Below, in pieces: positions 20,086-30,000 of a stretch of DNA of 32,198 bases. Source of the stretch: a virus; IMG/VR virus record IMGVR_UViG_3300009091_000042, positions 1 to 32,198 of that record. One strand, given 5' to 3'. The position numbers were made by a program, and so were the translations under genes. The notes under the pieces were generated by a model. It did no database searches, had not been told where the DNA came from, and was given only the letters and a program-made list of their open reading frames with translations. Position 1 is the stretch's first letter. Each line of letters starts with the position of its first letter.

Positions 20086-20836
20086 GAAGATAGGGTGCAT
20101 CAAAAACCTCGAAGTCGCGTCCGTCTGCAACCTCTCTTGCCCGTACTGCCCGTGCTCTGGACAGGGAGAGCATAGAGAGGTGGGCCTGATGTCGGACGAG
20201 GTTATCGCTCTATCTATGAAATGGCTCTCCGTGTTCGTGAAAAACGGGACTCAGCAAGAGATCAACGTGTTCGGCGTAGGCGAACCGTTTCTTCATCCGA
20301 AATACGTCGAGATCGTCCGGATGTGCCGCGAGATCATGCCAAGTTTTCTTTCCGTCCGTCTGAATACAAACGGTCTTCTGGCAACGAAAGAACTTCTCCG
20401 AGAGGTCATCATCGCGGGGGCAGACGCCATCGACCTTACGGATCACGAGCCAAGAGCGTCGATGCGGACACTCCATTATTTCAGAGAACTGGCGAGAGAA
20501 TACCCGCACGTTAAATTCGGGTACTCGCGGGATGGGATAATCAACCCGAACAACTGGGGTGGACTCGTCAACTGGATATCATGGGAACCCGATCATCAGC
20601 GTTATCCTTGCCCTTGGCTTTCCAACGGGCAAGTTATGATTATGAGCAACGGTGATGTCGCTCGTTGCTGCCAAGACGCTCATGCACGCGGTATTCTAGG
20701 TACGGTATGGGACAATCTGGCGGAGATTGACCACACGCCGTTCATTCAATGTCAGAAGTGCCACGAAGATGTACCGGCAGGGATTCCCCGATCCCTGATA
20801 AACACAAATCCCAATATACAAAGGAGAACGGGATGA
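20078..20836 (+). CDS. Radical SAM enzyme with SPASM-like C-terminus
   Basis: 252 residues from a TTG at 20078 with AGGAG seven bases upstream. The N-terminal CNLSCPYC (C17, C21, C24) is the CxxxCxxC motif that binds the 4Fe-4S cluster used for radical SAM chemistry. NVFGVGEPFLHPKYVEIV and RLNTNGLLATKELL follow the usual barrel pattern. A C-terminal Cys group (CPW...GDVARCCQD...CQKCHED) suggests a SPASM-type auxiliary cluster, found in enzymes that modify peptides or small molecules. It sits in a head operon next to glycosyltransferases, so it probably modifies a virion protein, nucleotide or sugar. The substrate is unknown. Confidence 0.85.
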   Translation: MYKKIGCIKNLEVASVCNLSCPYCPCSGQGEHREVGLMSDEVIALSMKWLSVFVKNGTQQEINVFGVGEPFLHPKYVEIVRMCREIMPSFLSVRLNTNGLLATKELLREVIIAGADAIDLTDHEPRASMRTLHYFRELAREYPHVKFGYSRDGIINPNNWGGLVNWISWEPDHQRYPCPWLSNGQVMIMSNGDVARCCQDAHARGILGTVWDNLAEIDHTPFIQCQKCHEDVPAGIPRSLINTNPNIQRRTG

Positions 20837-20979
20837 GAAGGACAGTTGCGAAGAGGCTCTACAAGCAAGCCATCAAGGAACAGCCGAACGGTTCGAAGTT
20901 GCGGTATCGCAAGGACGGGTCGAAGTATTGGATCGGAGCGCGGCGGTTGTATCAGGACTTGAAGGCGGGGGTGCGATAA
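20833..20979 (+). CDS. 48-residue basic peptide coupled to radical SAM gene
   Basis: The ATG overlaps the radical SAM stop (ATGA) with AAAGGAG ahead, and its stop overlaps the start of the glycosyltransferase (TAATG). The peptide is Arg/Lys/Tyr-rich (MRRTVAKRLYKQAIKEQ; LRYRKDGSKYWIGARRLYQ). Similar small basic proteins occur in phage genomes without known function. Because it sits between two modifying enzymes it could be a substrate, but nucleic acid binding is equally likely. Confidence 0.6.
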   Translation: MRRTVAKRLYKQAIKEQPNGSKLRYRKDGSKYWIGARRLYQDLKAGVR

Positions 20980-23915
20980 TGCTAATCGTCATTGTCTCCC
21001 CCGGTATGCCGCATGACGGCAATACGCTGAAAACGAAATCATTGGGTGGCTCAGAGACGGCGGCGATTCAACTTTCCGAGGCACTTGCGAAGATCACCGA
21101 TGGATTCGGCAACAAGAATCGCGTTACGGTATTCTCGAATTGCGAAGCACCATGCACGGTCAATAACGTCCAGTATATGCCGTTACAGGCGGCGAGGGGT
21201 TACATCGAGGGAGCGGACATAGACGTTCTGATCGTTTCACGATGGAACGAACCTCTGATGAAACCGACAAGTGCGAAGGTTGTGCTGTACTGGGCGCACG
21301 ATCTGGCTTTGAAGAGGTTTACTGCTCAGGTCAGAGGGATCATGTACCAGATAGATCGGATACTGGTCATGTCCGAATTCCAGAAGGCGCAGTACAAGGA
21401 GATTCACGGTCTGCCAGACAAGATGTTCGAGGTCACTCGGAACGGGATCGACCTCGATCTGTTCTTGGCCCCCGGATCAAGGCGTCGAGAGATGGGGCAG
21501 ATGGTCTACTGCGCTCGACCGGAAAGAGGTCTGGAGAATCTTGTCAAACCCGGTGGCATCATGGAGATGTTACTGGAGGATAAGGTTCCAGTCACTCTGT
21601 CGGTCGCGCATTACGACAACACCACGGAACAGATGAAGCCGTACTATGAGGCTCTATGGGCAAGATGCAACGCCCTGCCGAACGTCCGAATCGTCGGATC
21701 GCTGACGAAAAACCAACTTTACGACCTCTACTCCCGGTCATGGCTGTACGTCTATCCGACGGATTTCGAGGAAATCTCATGCATCTCTGCGATGGAGGCT
21801 ATGGCCTGTGGTCTTCCGTTTATCACAACTCCTACAGCCGCACTTGTCGAGACTCTTGATAAGGATGCTGCAATCTTCATCGATGGTCCGGCGGCAAGCC
21901 CCGAATGTCAGAAGCGGTTTGTGGATAAAATCAAGACTCTGGCGGCTTCTCCCGAGACAATGAAAAAAATGTCCGTGGCGGGGTACAAGAAGGCTGCGAG
22001 CATTTCTTGGATACCCGTTGCGGAACAGATCGTGTCGGTATCGGACAAAATAATGCGGGAGAAGTCATCCGATCCGTCGCGGCTGTACAAGCACTTCTTC
22101 CGTATGTCGGACATCGAGATGTGTCGCGCTCTCGAAGCGGCCTCCGATACCATGGCGGGGCTGTACCCGGAACGGGATCATCCGTTAAGGCTCGCAGAGA
22201 AAGAGGTCAAGTACGTTAAGGACAACTTCTCCTTCACGGAGTCTGGCAACGCGTATCGGGAACACTACCTGAAAGTCGATGGGCCGATCGATGAGGTGAA
22301 CAGAGGAGCGTCGGTAGAGCATTTCCCGAATTCCGAGAACGAACCTCGATGGATGGTGATGAAGAAGTTCATCCATGAGAACGCGGAGAAGTTCAAGTCG
22401 GTTCTCGATTTCGGATGCTGGATCGGTCATCAGACGATTCGGGTTGCGAACGAACTGCCAGACGCGGCGGTAGTCGGTGTGGATGTGAACCACATGAACA
22501 TCACACTCGCCCAAAAATGCACGGAACTCTACTCGAAACATAAGAACGTGAAGTTCACGGTATGGGATGAGATGCTGGATGACGGCGCATTTCTTGGGCA
22601 ATCCGATCTTGTGATCTGCAACGAGGTTCTGGAGCACGTTCTGGACCCGTATGTTCTGATCGATCGGTTGGAGAAATTGTGCAAGCCGGGTGGCACGATC
22701 TTCATAACCACACCATACGGACCGTGGGAGTACGAGTCCTATCATACGTTCCCGTACCGTTGTCACCTTCGTCATTACGAGATGAACGATCTTCTGGATG
22801 TGTTCGGCGAAAAGGAGAATTTGCAGGCGTATTACCGAGAAATCGGCAAGTCGAAGGAAGGGTTGTCGTTGGGACACCAGTACATCGTCTACACGAACAA
22901 TCCGGAGCGCAAGACGGGCAGAGTCAACATGGTCAGAAAGATGGCGTATCAGGCACCGAGAGAAACTCTGTCGGTGTGCATGATCGCGTACAATGCAGAA
23001 GACCTTTTGCACCGATGCCTGAAGTCGGTGAAGAACATCGCGGATGAGATCATCATAGCGATTGATCCGAAAACCAACGATTCCACCCGTTTGATCGCAC
23101 AGCATCACGGTTGCAAGATCATCGACGGTATCGACCCCATCAAGGAGGGGTTTGAGACGGCACGCAACCTGTCCATTTCGAAGGCTTCTGGTGACTGGAT
23201 TCTGTGGATCGATTCTGATGAGGAACTCCTCCAGTACGAGAATGTCTACAAATACCTTCGGTCGAACCATCTGGACGGATACGCGATTCAACAGCACCAC
23301 ATGAGCGTCGATCCTCCTATGGCACTCAAGCCCGATCTGCCCGTTCGACTGTTCAGAAACGGAGAAGGTATCCGGTTCTACGGACACGTTCACGAACATC
23401 CCGAGATCGAGATGAACAAAGGCATCGGGCAAGGTGTTGTCGTGTCGGATACGTGGATCGCACACGACGGCTATCTTACGGAGAGAATCAGGCGAGACAG
23501 GTTCCTTCGGAACATCGATCTGGTCGTCATCGACAGGAAGAAATACCCGGAACGAAATCTTGGGCATTTCTTGTGGTTGCGCGATCTTATCCACCTGATA
23601 CGTTACAGGATGGAGTCACGAAACGGTACTGGACCTGACCAACAGACAATCGCGTGGGCGAAAGAGGCGAAAGACCTGTTCGAGCAGAAATTCCTCAACG
23701 AGTCTGGCAGCCCTATGCTTACTGAGGCCCTGACGTATTATTCGGAGGCGAATAACTTCCTCCGTCTTGGGCAAATTGTGGAGTTCTCCATCAAATGCGA
23801 GAATTTGGAGCCGGTATCAATCAAGGGAAGATTCCCGAATTCGGATATCGCGCAGAAATTCATAGGTAACTTGGCGAAGAACATGATCTCGACGCTGGAG
23901 GGGAGGTATATCTGA
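20979..23915 (+). CDS. Glycosyltransferase GT4 - methyltransferase - glycosyltransferase GT2 fusion
   Basis: 978 residues. Residues 1-~370 form a GT-B fold: SLGGSETAAIQL near the N-terminus and SWLYVYPTDFEEISCISAMEAMACGLPFITT as the nucleotide-sugar site of GT4 enzymes. Residues ~470-620 form a class I SAM methyltransferase (VLDFGCWIGH at 473, VVGVDVN, ICNEVLEHVLDPY at ~546, FITTPYG). Residues ~664-880 form a GT2 GT-A fold (LSVCMIAYNAEDLLHRCLKSV; WILWIDSDEE at ~740 as the DxD-type metal site). The product could build a methylated glycan on a virion component or host polymer. The start overlaps the 48-residue gene and the stop overlaps the connector gene. Fusions of this kind occur in large phages and in surface-glycan loci. 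Confidence 0.88.
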   Translation: MLIVIVSPGMPHDGNTLKTKSLGGSETAAIQLSEALAKITDGFGNKNRVTVFSNCEAPCTVNNVQYMPLQAARGYIEGADIDVLIVSRWNEPLMKPTSAKVVLYWAHDLALKRFTAQVRGIMYQIDRILVMSEFQKAQYKEIHGLPDKMFEVTRNGIDLDLFLAPGSRRREMGQMVYCARPERGLENLVKPGGIMEMLLEDKVPVTLSVAHYDNTTEQMKPYYEALWARCNALPNVRIVGSLTKNQLYDLYSRSWLYVYPTDFEEISCISAMEAMACGLPFITTPTAALVETLDKDAAIFIDGPAASPECQKRFVDKIKTLAASPETMKKMSVAGYKKAASISWIPVAEQIVSVSDKIMREKSSDPSRLYKHFFRMSDIEMCRALEAASDTMAGLYPERDHPLRLAEKEVKYVKDNFSFTESGNAYREHYLKVDGPIDEVNRGASVEHFPNSENEPRWMVMKKFIHENAEKFKSVLDFGCWIGHQTIRVANELPDAAVVGVDVNHMNITLAQKCTELYSKHKNVKFTVWDEMLDDGAFLGQSDLVICNEVLEHVLDPYVLIDRLEKLCKPGGTIFITTPYGPWEYESYHTFPYRCHLRHYEMNDLLDVFGEKENLQAYYREIGKSKEGLSLGHQYIVYTNNPERKTGRVNMVRKMAYQAPRETLSVCMIAYNAEDLLHRCLKSVKNIADEIIIAIDPKTNDSTRLIAQHHGCKIIDGIDPIKEGFETARNLSISKASGDWILWIDSDEELLQYENVYKYLRSNHLDGYAIQQHHMSVDPPMALKPDLPVRLFRNGEGIRFYGHVHEHPEIEMNKGIGQGVVVSDTWIAHDGYLTERIRRDRFLRNIDLVVIDRKKYPERNLGHFLWLRDLIHLIRYRMESRNGTGPDQQTIAWAKEAKDLFEQKFLNESGSPMLTEALTYYSEANNFLRLGQIVEFSIKCENLEPVSIKGRFPNSDIAQKFIGNLAKNMISTLEGRYI

Positions 23916-24397
23916 TGTATTCAACGGTCCCCGATCTTCTTGAATCGTTCCCGAGGATGGCCTCTACGCAAGCATCTTCAGCCACTTTATCCAAGTGGCT
24001 AATAAGAGCGAGCAACTATATCGACGGGTACATCGGGGGCGTTGTTCCTGCAATACCAGTCGTACCGACACCTCCAATCCTTAAAGATATGTCGGAAGAA
24101 CTCGCTCAGGTAATGTTTCTTCGGAGACATACGCACGAGTCTGGGAAAGAGGAAGGTCTGAACAACGCGTGGAAGGAAATAATCAATCGCCTTGAGAACA
24201 TGAGAAACGGCACGTTCATGATCTTTTCGTCAAGCGGAACGGTTATCAGCACGATTGATCGGAACGCCGATCCTTGGTCGAGTGTTGAGAATTATTACCC
24301 GACCTTCGGCGTGTCGGACATCGAAGAAGCGGAAACGGACTATGACCGGCTAACAGACGAGGCGGCAAACCGATCGATTACGGAGGTTGGGAGTTGA
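23915..24397 (+). CDS. Head-tail connector, Mu gp36-like (DUF1320)
   Basis: 160 residues; the start overlaps the upstream stop (TGATG) with GGGGAGG ahead. The N-terminus YSTVPDLLESFP...LSKWLIRASNYIDGYIGGVVP...PPILKDMSEELAQVMFLRR fits DUF1320/gp36 proteins: a D-L helix pair, an A-S-x-x-ID-x-Y-I-G stretch and a following LA-x-VMFLRR. These proteins act at the head-tail joining interface. Position after the capsid genes and before gpG is as in Mu. Confidence 0.8.
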   Translation: MYSTVPDLLESFPRMASTQASSATLSKWLIRASNYIDGYIGGVVPAIPVVPTPPILKDMSEELAQVMFLRRHTHESGKEEGLNNAWKEIINRLENMRNGTFMIFSSSGTVISTIDRNADPWSSVENYYPTFGVSDIEEAETDYDRLTDEAANRSITEVGS

Positions 24398-24993
24398 TCG
24401 GAGTAAAGGTAGATACGCCTAGCATAAAACGGCTGCGCGATCTTTTCGGGATGACGGAAGTTGTAAACGACGCCATTACGAAAAGATGGATGGCTGCAAT
24501 AAGAGAGCAATTCCATCAAAGAGGCGGTAGGTTTTCCTCTACGAAATGGCCCGCATACAGCCGGTTGACCTTGTACTCGAAACGAGTCAGAGCGCAAAAA
24601 GGCAGGATGTTGGAAAAATTGTACGGTCAAATAAAAACCCGCTACGGCAAGACGTTTGCGATGGTGTACTCGGACAGCGAGATTCTTTCGTATCACCACT
24701 TTGGCACGAAAGGACCGTACAAGATTCCGAAAGAATGGACTCCGGGCAAGTTCATAGCGTTCCCTCATCCGGAAGGCAGAAAATCTACGGATATGGCTAA
24801 GGGTGTCTTATCGAGGATGAAATTCGGCAAATGGGCAATAGTTGGTCATCCTGTAAATCATCCCGGTCTAAAGCAACGGCAGATATTTCCAACGATAGAG
24901 CAAGCGGAAGAGATGGCGAGACAGGTTGTTGAAGACCAGATAAGGAAGAAGATACTGGAGATCGCCATAAGAAGGGCGGCCAGACTAAAATGA
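24394..24993 (+). CDS. Virion morphogenesis protein, gpG/HK97 gp10-like
   Basis: 199 residues, TTG start overlapping the upstream stop (TTGA) with GGAGG upstream. Helical N-terminus (IKRLRDLFGMTEVVNDAITKRWMAAI), then KTRYGKTFAMVYSDSEILSYHHFGTKG and a C-terminal HPGLKQRQIFPT, the pattern seen in phage virion morphogenesis and HK97 gp10 families. The protein probably helps complete the tail or joins head and tail. The neighbour order (gp36, gpG, gp37, tube) is Mu-like. Confidence 0.75.
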   Translation: MIGVKVDTPSIKRLRDLFGMTEVVNDAITKRWMAAIREQFHQRGGRFSSTKWPAYSRLTLYSKRVRAQKGRMLEKLYGQIKTRYGKTFAMVYSDSEILSYHHFGTKGPYKIPKEWTPGKFIAFPHPEGRKSTDMAKGVLSRMKFGKWAIVGHPVNHPGLKQRQIFPTIEQAEEMARQVVEDQIRKKILEIAIRRAARLK

Positions 24994-25409
24994 GCACAGA
25001 CTACTGGGGCATATTGGAGGCGGTTAAGTCTATCCTCGATGAAATTCCGGGTACTTACGCCTTTATCGAAATGCCGTTGGATGCGTACACAACTTCCGGG
25101 CCAGAAGTTGGCATCTTTCTCAACACGGAAGAAAACGAGGAACATACAATCGGTGTGGATAATCCGTATCTGACTACACTCCATATCGAATTAGTATGCC
25201 AAGAATTCAGCCCCGATGGGGTTGAAGAATCGTGCAAGAAAAGGGACGCCCTTATAGGGAAAGTCCGAGATGCTCTCAAGGCAGATAGAACCCTTAAAGG
25301 CAAAGTGCAAACTAGCCAATTTGGAAATCCCACTTTCGAGACAGCGCGGGCAGAAGCGGGGTTCTATAGCGCGGCGAGCATACCGTTAAGAGCGTTTTTA
25401 TTTTCGTAG
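24990..25409 (+). CDS. Tail terminator/minor tail protein (gp37-like)
   Basis: 139 residues, ATGA overlap with the previous gene. The N-terminal helix (GILEAVKSILDEIPG) and beta segments (TLHIELVCQEFSPDG; KRDALIGKVRDALKADRTL; AGFYSAASIPLRAFLF) match small tail-terminator-like proteins that cap the tube. It lies directly before the tube gene, the usual location. The assignment is by context and fold pattern. Confidence 0.65.
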   Translation: MSTDYWGILEAVKSILDEIPGTYAFIEMPLDAYTTSGPEVGIFLNTEENEEHTIGVDNPYLTTLHIELVCQEFSPDGVEESCKKRDALIGKVRDALKADRTLKGKVQTSQFGNPTFETARAEAGFYSAASIPLRAFLFS

Positions 25410-25424
25410 CAAGGGGGATACACT

Positions 25425-26408
25425 ATGCCGGGATTTGGGGCTAATGCAGCCTTATCCATCTTCAAACAGAACTCGTTCTGGTCAGCCGTTGGGTCGGCGA
25501 CATGGCAGAAGTTGCCGTTTGCAACACAGGACTTCAACTATGAATTCGCGGAACTCACGGACGACTCGATCCAGTTTGGGTACGACGAGCCTGACCGCGT
25601 TACGGGTATTGCTGGCGTAACCGGACAGATCGTTGCGAACGTGCATCCGATTGCGATCGGCAACATCATCTCTGGTGTGTTCGGCATCACAAGTACGCAA
25701 GCGGCTGGAAGCGGATACGAACACACCTTCAACCCTCAGACTGCCACGTTCGACGAAAACGTGTCTCTTCAACCGTATGCCTTCCAGATCGATCAGGGCG
25801 AGGCTGCCGTAAATTCGTCATACATCGCCTACAACTGCTTCCTCAACAACTGGGAATTGTCCCTTGCCGCCGGGCAGTATCTCCGGTCAACCATCAACAT
25901 CGTCGGTCAGAGAGCGGAACTGATCGAGAAATCCCCGCCTGCCAACTACCCCGCAGGGATCAAACCGATGCTTTGGTCGGGATGCTCCATCAGCATCGGG
26001 AGTGTCGGGGTTCAGCGGTACGCAGATTTCAGACTGACGTTCAACAACGGCATCGCCGCTCAGGATCGTATCGCGGGCGCGAAGGATCACACCTTCTTCT
26101 TCCGCGAGGGTTTCCGTCAGTTCGGTCGAATGACCGGGACGATGGATATGTCGATGGCTGACTGGCTTTCCGTTAAGAACGAGACGGAACTCCCGCTTGT
26201 TATCTTCTGCAAGGGGGCTTCGAGCATCTCTTCTGGTTACGACGAGAGCCTGAAAATCGACATCCCGCGATTCGTTTTCACCAAGCACCCTCTTGGTGTC
26301 TCGGGTCCGGGCATCGTCACGGTTGCCATGGAGGGCCGTGCGATGTTCAGTTCCACGAGCGGTACGATTTGTACCGTCACGCTCGTAAATACGCAGGCGA
26401 CGTACTAA
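25425..26408 (+). CDS. Major tail tube protein
   Basis: 327 residues, AAGGGGG before the ATG. It is beta-rich and Gly/Ser-rich (FNYEFAELTDDSIQFGYDEPDRVTGIAGVTGQIV; GSGYEHTFNPQTATFDENVSLQPY; SLRSTINIVGQ-like and FGRMTGTMDMSMADWLSVK segments), typical of large tail tube proteins. Repeated Gly-Ser-Tyr loops may be decoration domains. It lies between the terminator and chaperone genes, which is the expected order. Confidence 0.8.
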   Translation: MPGFGANAALSIFKQNSFWSAVGSATWQKLPFATQDFNYEFAELTDDSIQFGYDEPDRVTGIAGVTGQIVANVHPIAIGNIISGVFGITSTQAAGSGYEHTFNPQTATFDENVSLQPYAFQIDQGEAAVNSSYIAYNCFLNNWELSLAAGQYLRSTINIVGQRAELIEKSPPANYPAGIKPMLWSGCSISIGSVGVQRYADFRLTFNNGIAAQDRIAGAKDHTFFFREGFRQFGRMTGTMDMSMADWLSVKNETELPLVIFCKGASSISSGYDESLKIDIPRFVFTKHPLGVSGPGIVTVAMEGRAMFSSTSGTICTVTLVNTQATY

Positions 26409-26544
26409 ATCGGTTGGGGGTCAGCGTGGTGGGACACGCGCTCACATTTTTCTCCTTTGGTGAGTGTCTGGCTCAACGGGGATGGAAAGCCAGATTGCCG
26501 TTCGATTCGTGCGCCCCCGACTAAAAATTCTCTAAGGAGAAGCC

Positions 26545-27020
26545 ATGAACGTAAAAGAGTGGAAAGAAAGCACCACCAAGGAAATCACGCTCAAATCCGG
26601 TCTTGTCATGCGGGTCCGTCGTCTTTCGCCGATGGCTCTTGCGAAGATCGGCCCGTTGCCTCAGATGGAGGATATTCCTCCCGAGAAGAATCTCGAAGTG
26701 GCTGAGACAATCATTCGTGCGGGAGTAATCTATCCGGAATACGGATACGAAGAGGGTCAGTTTACCTGCGAGGATTTGACTCTTGCGGAGATGAACGACA
26801 TCACGGAAGCGATCATGGACATTACTCGGAGGCCGAGTGATTCCCCTTTGGCGCAGGGCGCATCCTCGGAGGCCCCAATGCCGTCTTGATAGATCGTCTG
26901 GCCCAAAGGTACGGCGTAAGACCTTCTGAATTCATGAACGGGTCTTACGGGGATTTGTTGTTCGATATGTCTGTAGCCATTGAAGGATCACGCAAAGACA
27001 ACGAGGATTCCCATGGCTGA
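26545..27020 (+). CDS. Tail assembly chaperone, long form by -1 frameshift (gpGT-like)
   Basis: The zero-frame product is 114 residues (26545-26889, MNVKEWKESTTKEITLKSGLVMRVRRL...). A C_CCT_TTG heptamer at 26844-26850 lies in that frame. A -1 shift there continues through NAVLIDRLAQRYGVRPSEFMNG and DLLFDMSVAIEGS to a stop at 27018-27020, a product of about 158 residues. The RYGVRPSEF and LLFDM segments are typical of the T-part of lambda-like gpGT chaperones. The 3' end overlaps the tape measure start by 8 nt, as usual. Expected ratio of short to long form is high. The shift itself is inferred from sequence. Confidence 0.75.
26844..26850 (+). promoter_or_regulatory. -1 ribosomal frameshift slippery site (C_CCT_TTG)
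   Basis: Reading codons TCC CCT TTG, tRNAs can re-pair as CCC TTT after a -1 slip. It is followed by GC-rich sequence able to form a GGGC/GCCC stem, and the zero frame ends 39 nt later. The position just before the tape measure is the standard one for this recoding event. Confidence 0.6.
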
Positions 27021-30000
27021 CAAGATCAGGATCGAAACCGACCTAGAAATATCCTCAACTCTAGCCAAGATTAAGCAGTTGGAAGAACGGCTAGAGGCCA
27101 TCGGGAAATCCCCTTCCAAGTTCAGTCTGTTCAATCAGGGAATGATCGATGCTGAGATAGCCAAGATGACGGCGGCTATCGCAGCCGCCAAACAGCGTGT
27201 CTCCGAACTGCTAAACCAGTTGATGCAAGCCAACACACTCTCAACGAAAATCGGTGGTGGCTTAAGCGGTTTGACCGTCGGAAACGCGAGCCTTAACCTA
27301 TCGAATCTTGGCGGTATGTCTTCCCAATGGGCCGCTGGTATGGCTCAACTCACCGCATTCAACCAAGCATACGCATCGCAGAACACCGGGCCAATGCAAG
27401 CGGTTCGTGGAGCGATCCTCCCGTATGTAGGCATTGGTGCTGGACAGTCGATGCTTGGTCAGGCGGGTGTATCCGGCAATCTCGCGGCTGTTCGGGCAGG
27501 TCTTAACACTCCGAAGATAGACCCGCTTGACATGAATTTCCAAGCGTTGCGGCTGAAAGATAACGTCAAACTGCTTGGCGACATGAGTGCGGCGATAGAG
27601 AAGAACGCCATGGGGATGGGTTCTATGGCGGTCGCTTTTGGAGTCGGTGCTACGGCAGCGATGGCATTCCAGCAAGCAGTAAGCGGCGTCATTGGAATGG
27701 GCGTCGAGATGATAAAGGTTGTCGATCAAATCCGTCTGTCTGCCGCTTCTATGGCTGGCGCGATGCTCATTTCCGACCCAACGATGGGCTTCGATAAGGC
27801 GTTAAAAGTCGGCAACAAGATGATCGAAGCGACCTTTGTAATGTCACGAGGATTCGTTGGTAACGCCCGCGAACTCCAATTACTGACGGAGGCCGCTGTC
27901 ACGTTCGGGTTGAAACTGGACTTCGCCTCGCAAAAGGGCCGAGATCAGTTCCTTGCGTTCGCCAATATGCTCAAACTCATCACACAAGGTCAGAACTTCG
28001 AGATTCAGGCGTTCCAAGAAGTCCGTGCAATCATGCAGGGGCAGAATTTCCAAGGCGCGATGCTCGCTCGCCGTCTGCAAGCGGTAGGTGTGGACGTTGC
28101 TAAGATGGTTCCTGAGTGGGTCAAGCAAGGCACGGTCATCGAGGAGATAGTCTCTCGTCTTGGCGGTTACGCTGAAGCGTCCGACGCCATTAAGGGTACG
28201 TTACAGGCCCAGTTGAAAACCCTCCAGTCTGTGGTGCAATTGCTTGGGATGAAGGGGTCGGTCGAGGCATACGACAACATTCGAGATGCGGTGAAAGAGG
28301 TAAACGATCTCATACTCGGTCAGCAAGGGCTTACGTTGACCGGGTACAAGATCACCATGTTAATTAAAGACGGATGGGCGAGCATCAAGGACACGCTCCT
28401 TACCGTCGCAGATGTAATAACTTACACCATTATCGGCGTTCAGAAATTGGCAGCAGCGTGGGAAATGGTGAAAGAAGTTACAGGCACCTTGCTGATAGAT
28501 GTTCCTCAATCCTATCTGGATATGCTCGGCATCGACATCAATATTGGTGAAGAGGCGAAGCGGCGTCTACAGCCTGTTCTGGACATCATCAAACTCATAG
28601 CGAAATGGGCTGTCATTGGAGCCGTGTTCGCGCCTGTTACAAAGGGAGCGAGCATCCCTCTTGCCGCAATCGCCGCTGGCATCGAGTTGATGAAGGAACT
28701 GAGAGCAGAGGAAAGCAAGACAAAAGCGGTTCTTGACAGCATCATCAAGGCCGATCAGGAAGCGGTAAAAGAAGCGAACTTCGGTTACATGAACGAATAC
28801 CGAGGAGTGGCGCAGAACAGACAATCCTACTTCTCCGGGGAAGCGGACATAGATAGAGGCAACCCTCTTGCTATGACTCCTTCTGGCAGAGTTCCCATAG
28901 ACCCGGATTGGACTGCTTTCCTTTTAAGAACGAGAAAGTTCGCCGCAAAGATAGAGGGAGACATTGACGAACTCACCACGGGTTTAACCAATAGATTATC
29001 GAGCAACATCAAGAAGGCTAGGAATCAGGTCCAAGAAGAATTCGCCAGTCTGTTCTTGGTTGACGACAGGACGGGAGAGGTCATCCTGTCAGAGAAAATG
29101 ATTAAGTTGAAGACGGGTACGGACGCAGAGTTGGCGTTGTACAAGCGGATCATGTCCGACTATTACGGAAAGATGGCGGCGGTAGATCAATCAGAACGGA
29201 AAAAATACAACGACGCTATTCTGAAAGAGGCGAAATCCACCGAGGCAGCATTAACCAGTCTAACAACCGGGATTCAGATTGAGTGGAACAAATACTTCAA
29301 CGTGGGTACTGGCGAAGAAGGCGATCTTGCGGGCATAAGCGAAAGGATGCAGAAGGAATTCTCCAACATTGAAAAGGACTTCGAGAGAGAAGCGGCGAAG
29401 GTTAGAGCCGCTGTAAATAAATACGGATTGAGTCTCCTAGAAGAGGAGCAGATACTCGCACCTCTACGAGAAATAATGAATGTCCGTAAGTCCCACTCAG
29501 AACAAGAAGATCAGACGCGGGGCTTTATGGATGCGGCAAAGGATGAAGCCAGATTCATGATGTGGGAGCAGCGGTTGGATGAACTCCGCTCCCGTGCCGA
29601 TATAGAGGTCAAGTGGTCTTGGAACGCAAGAGATGTCGGGATCATGCAGGCTGCTCTTGCGGAACAAATACGGTATCAGAGAGACCTTAACAGACTACAA
29701 AGCGAAGCGGATGTAAAAAAGGTTAAGGGTGAATTCGACCCCGACGTATTCAAAGAACGGCAGGCCGCACTTCTGGCAACGCATATAGATATGTTGCGGA
29801 AACTCGCTGAGGCGAACGATACCGTTCTAAAGTCCATCAGCAATATGTGGGAGGACGTATTCAAAGGTATCCAAGGGTTCATGGACGACTTTTGGGATGA
29901 CCTGTTAAACGCGGAATTAAAGAGTCTGGAGGACTACTGGCTGGCGTTTAACAGGATGATATCCAAAATAATGTTGCAGATGTTGTCCCAAAACATTGTA

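Noticed and set aside
22185-23594. Minus-strand frame of 469 residues
   Set aside because: It is antisense to the glycosyltransferase-methyltransferase fusion, whose domains are clear. Long antisense frames arise from codon bias.
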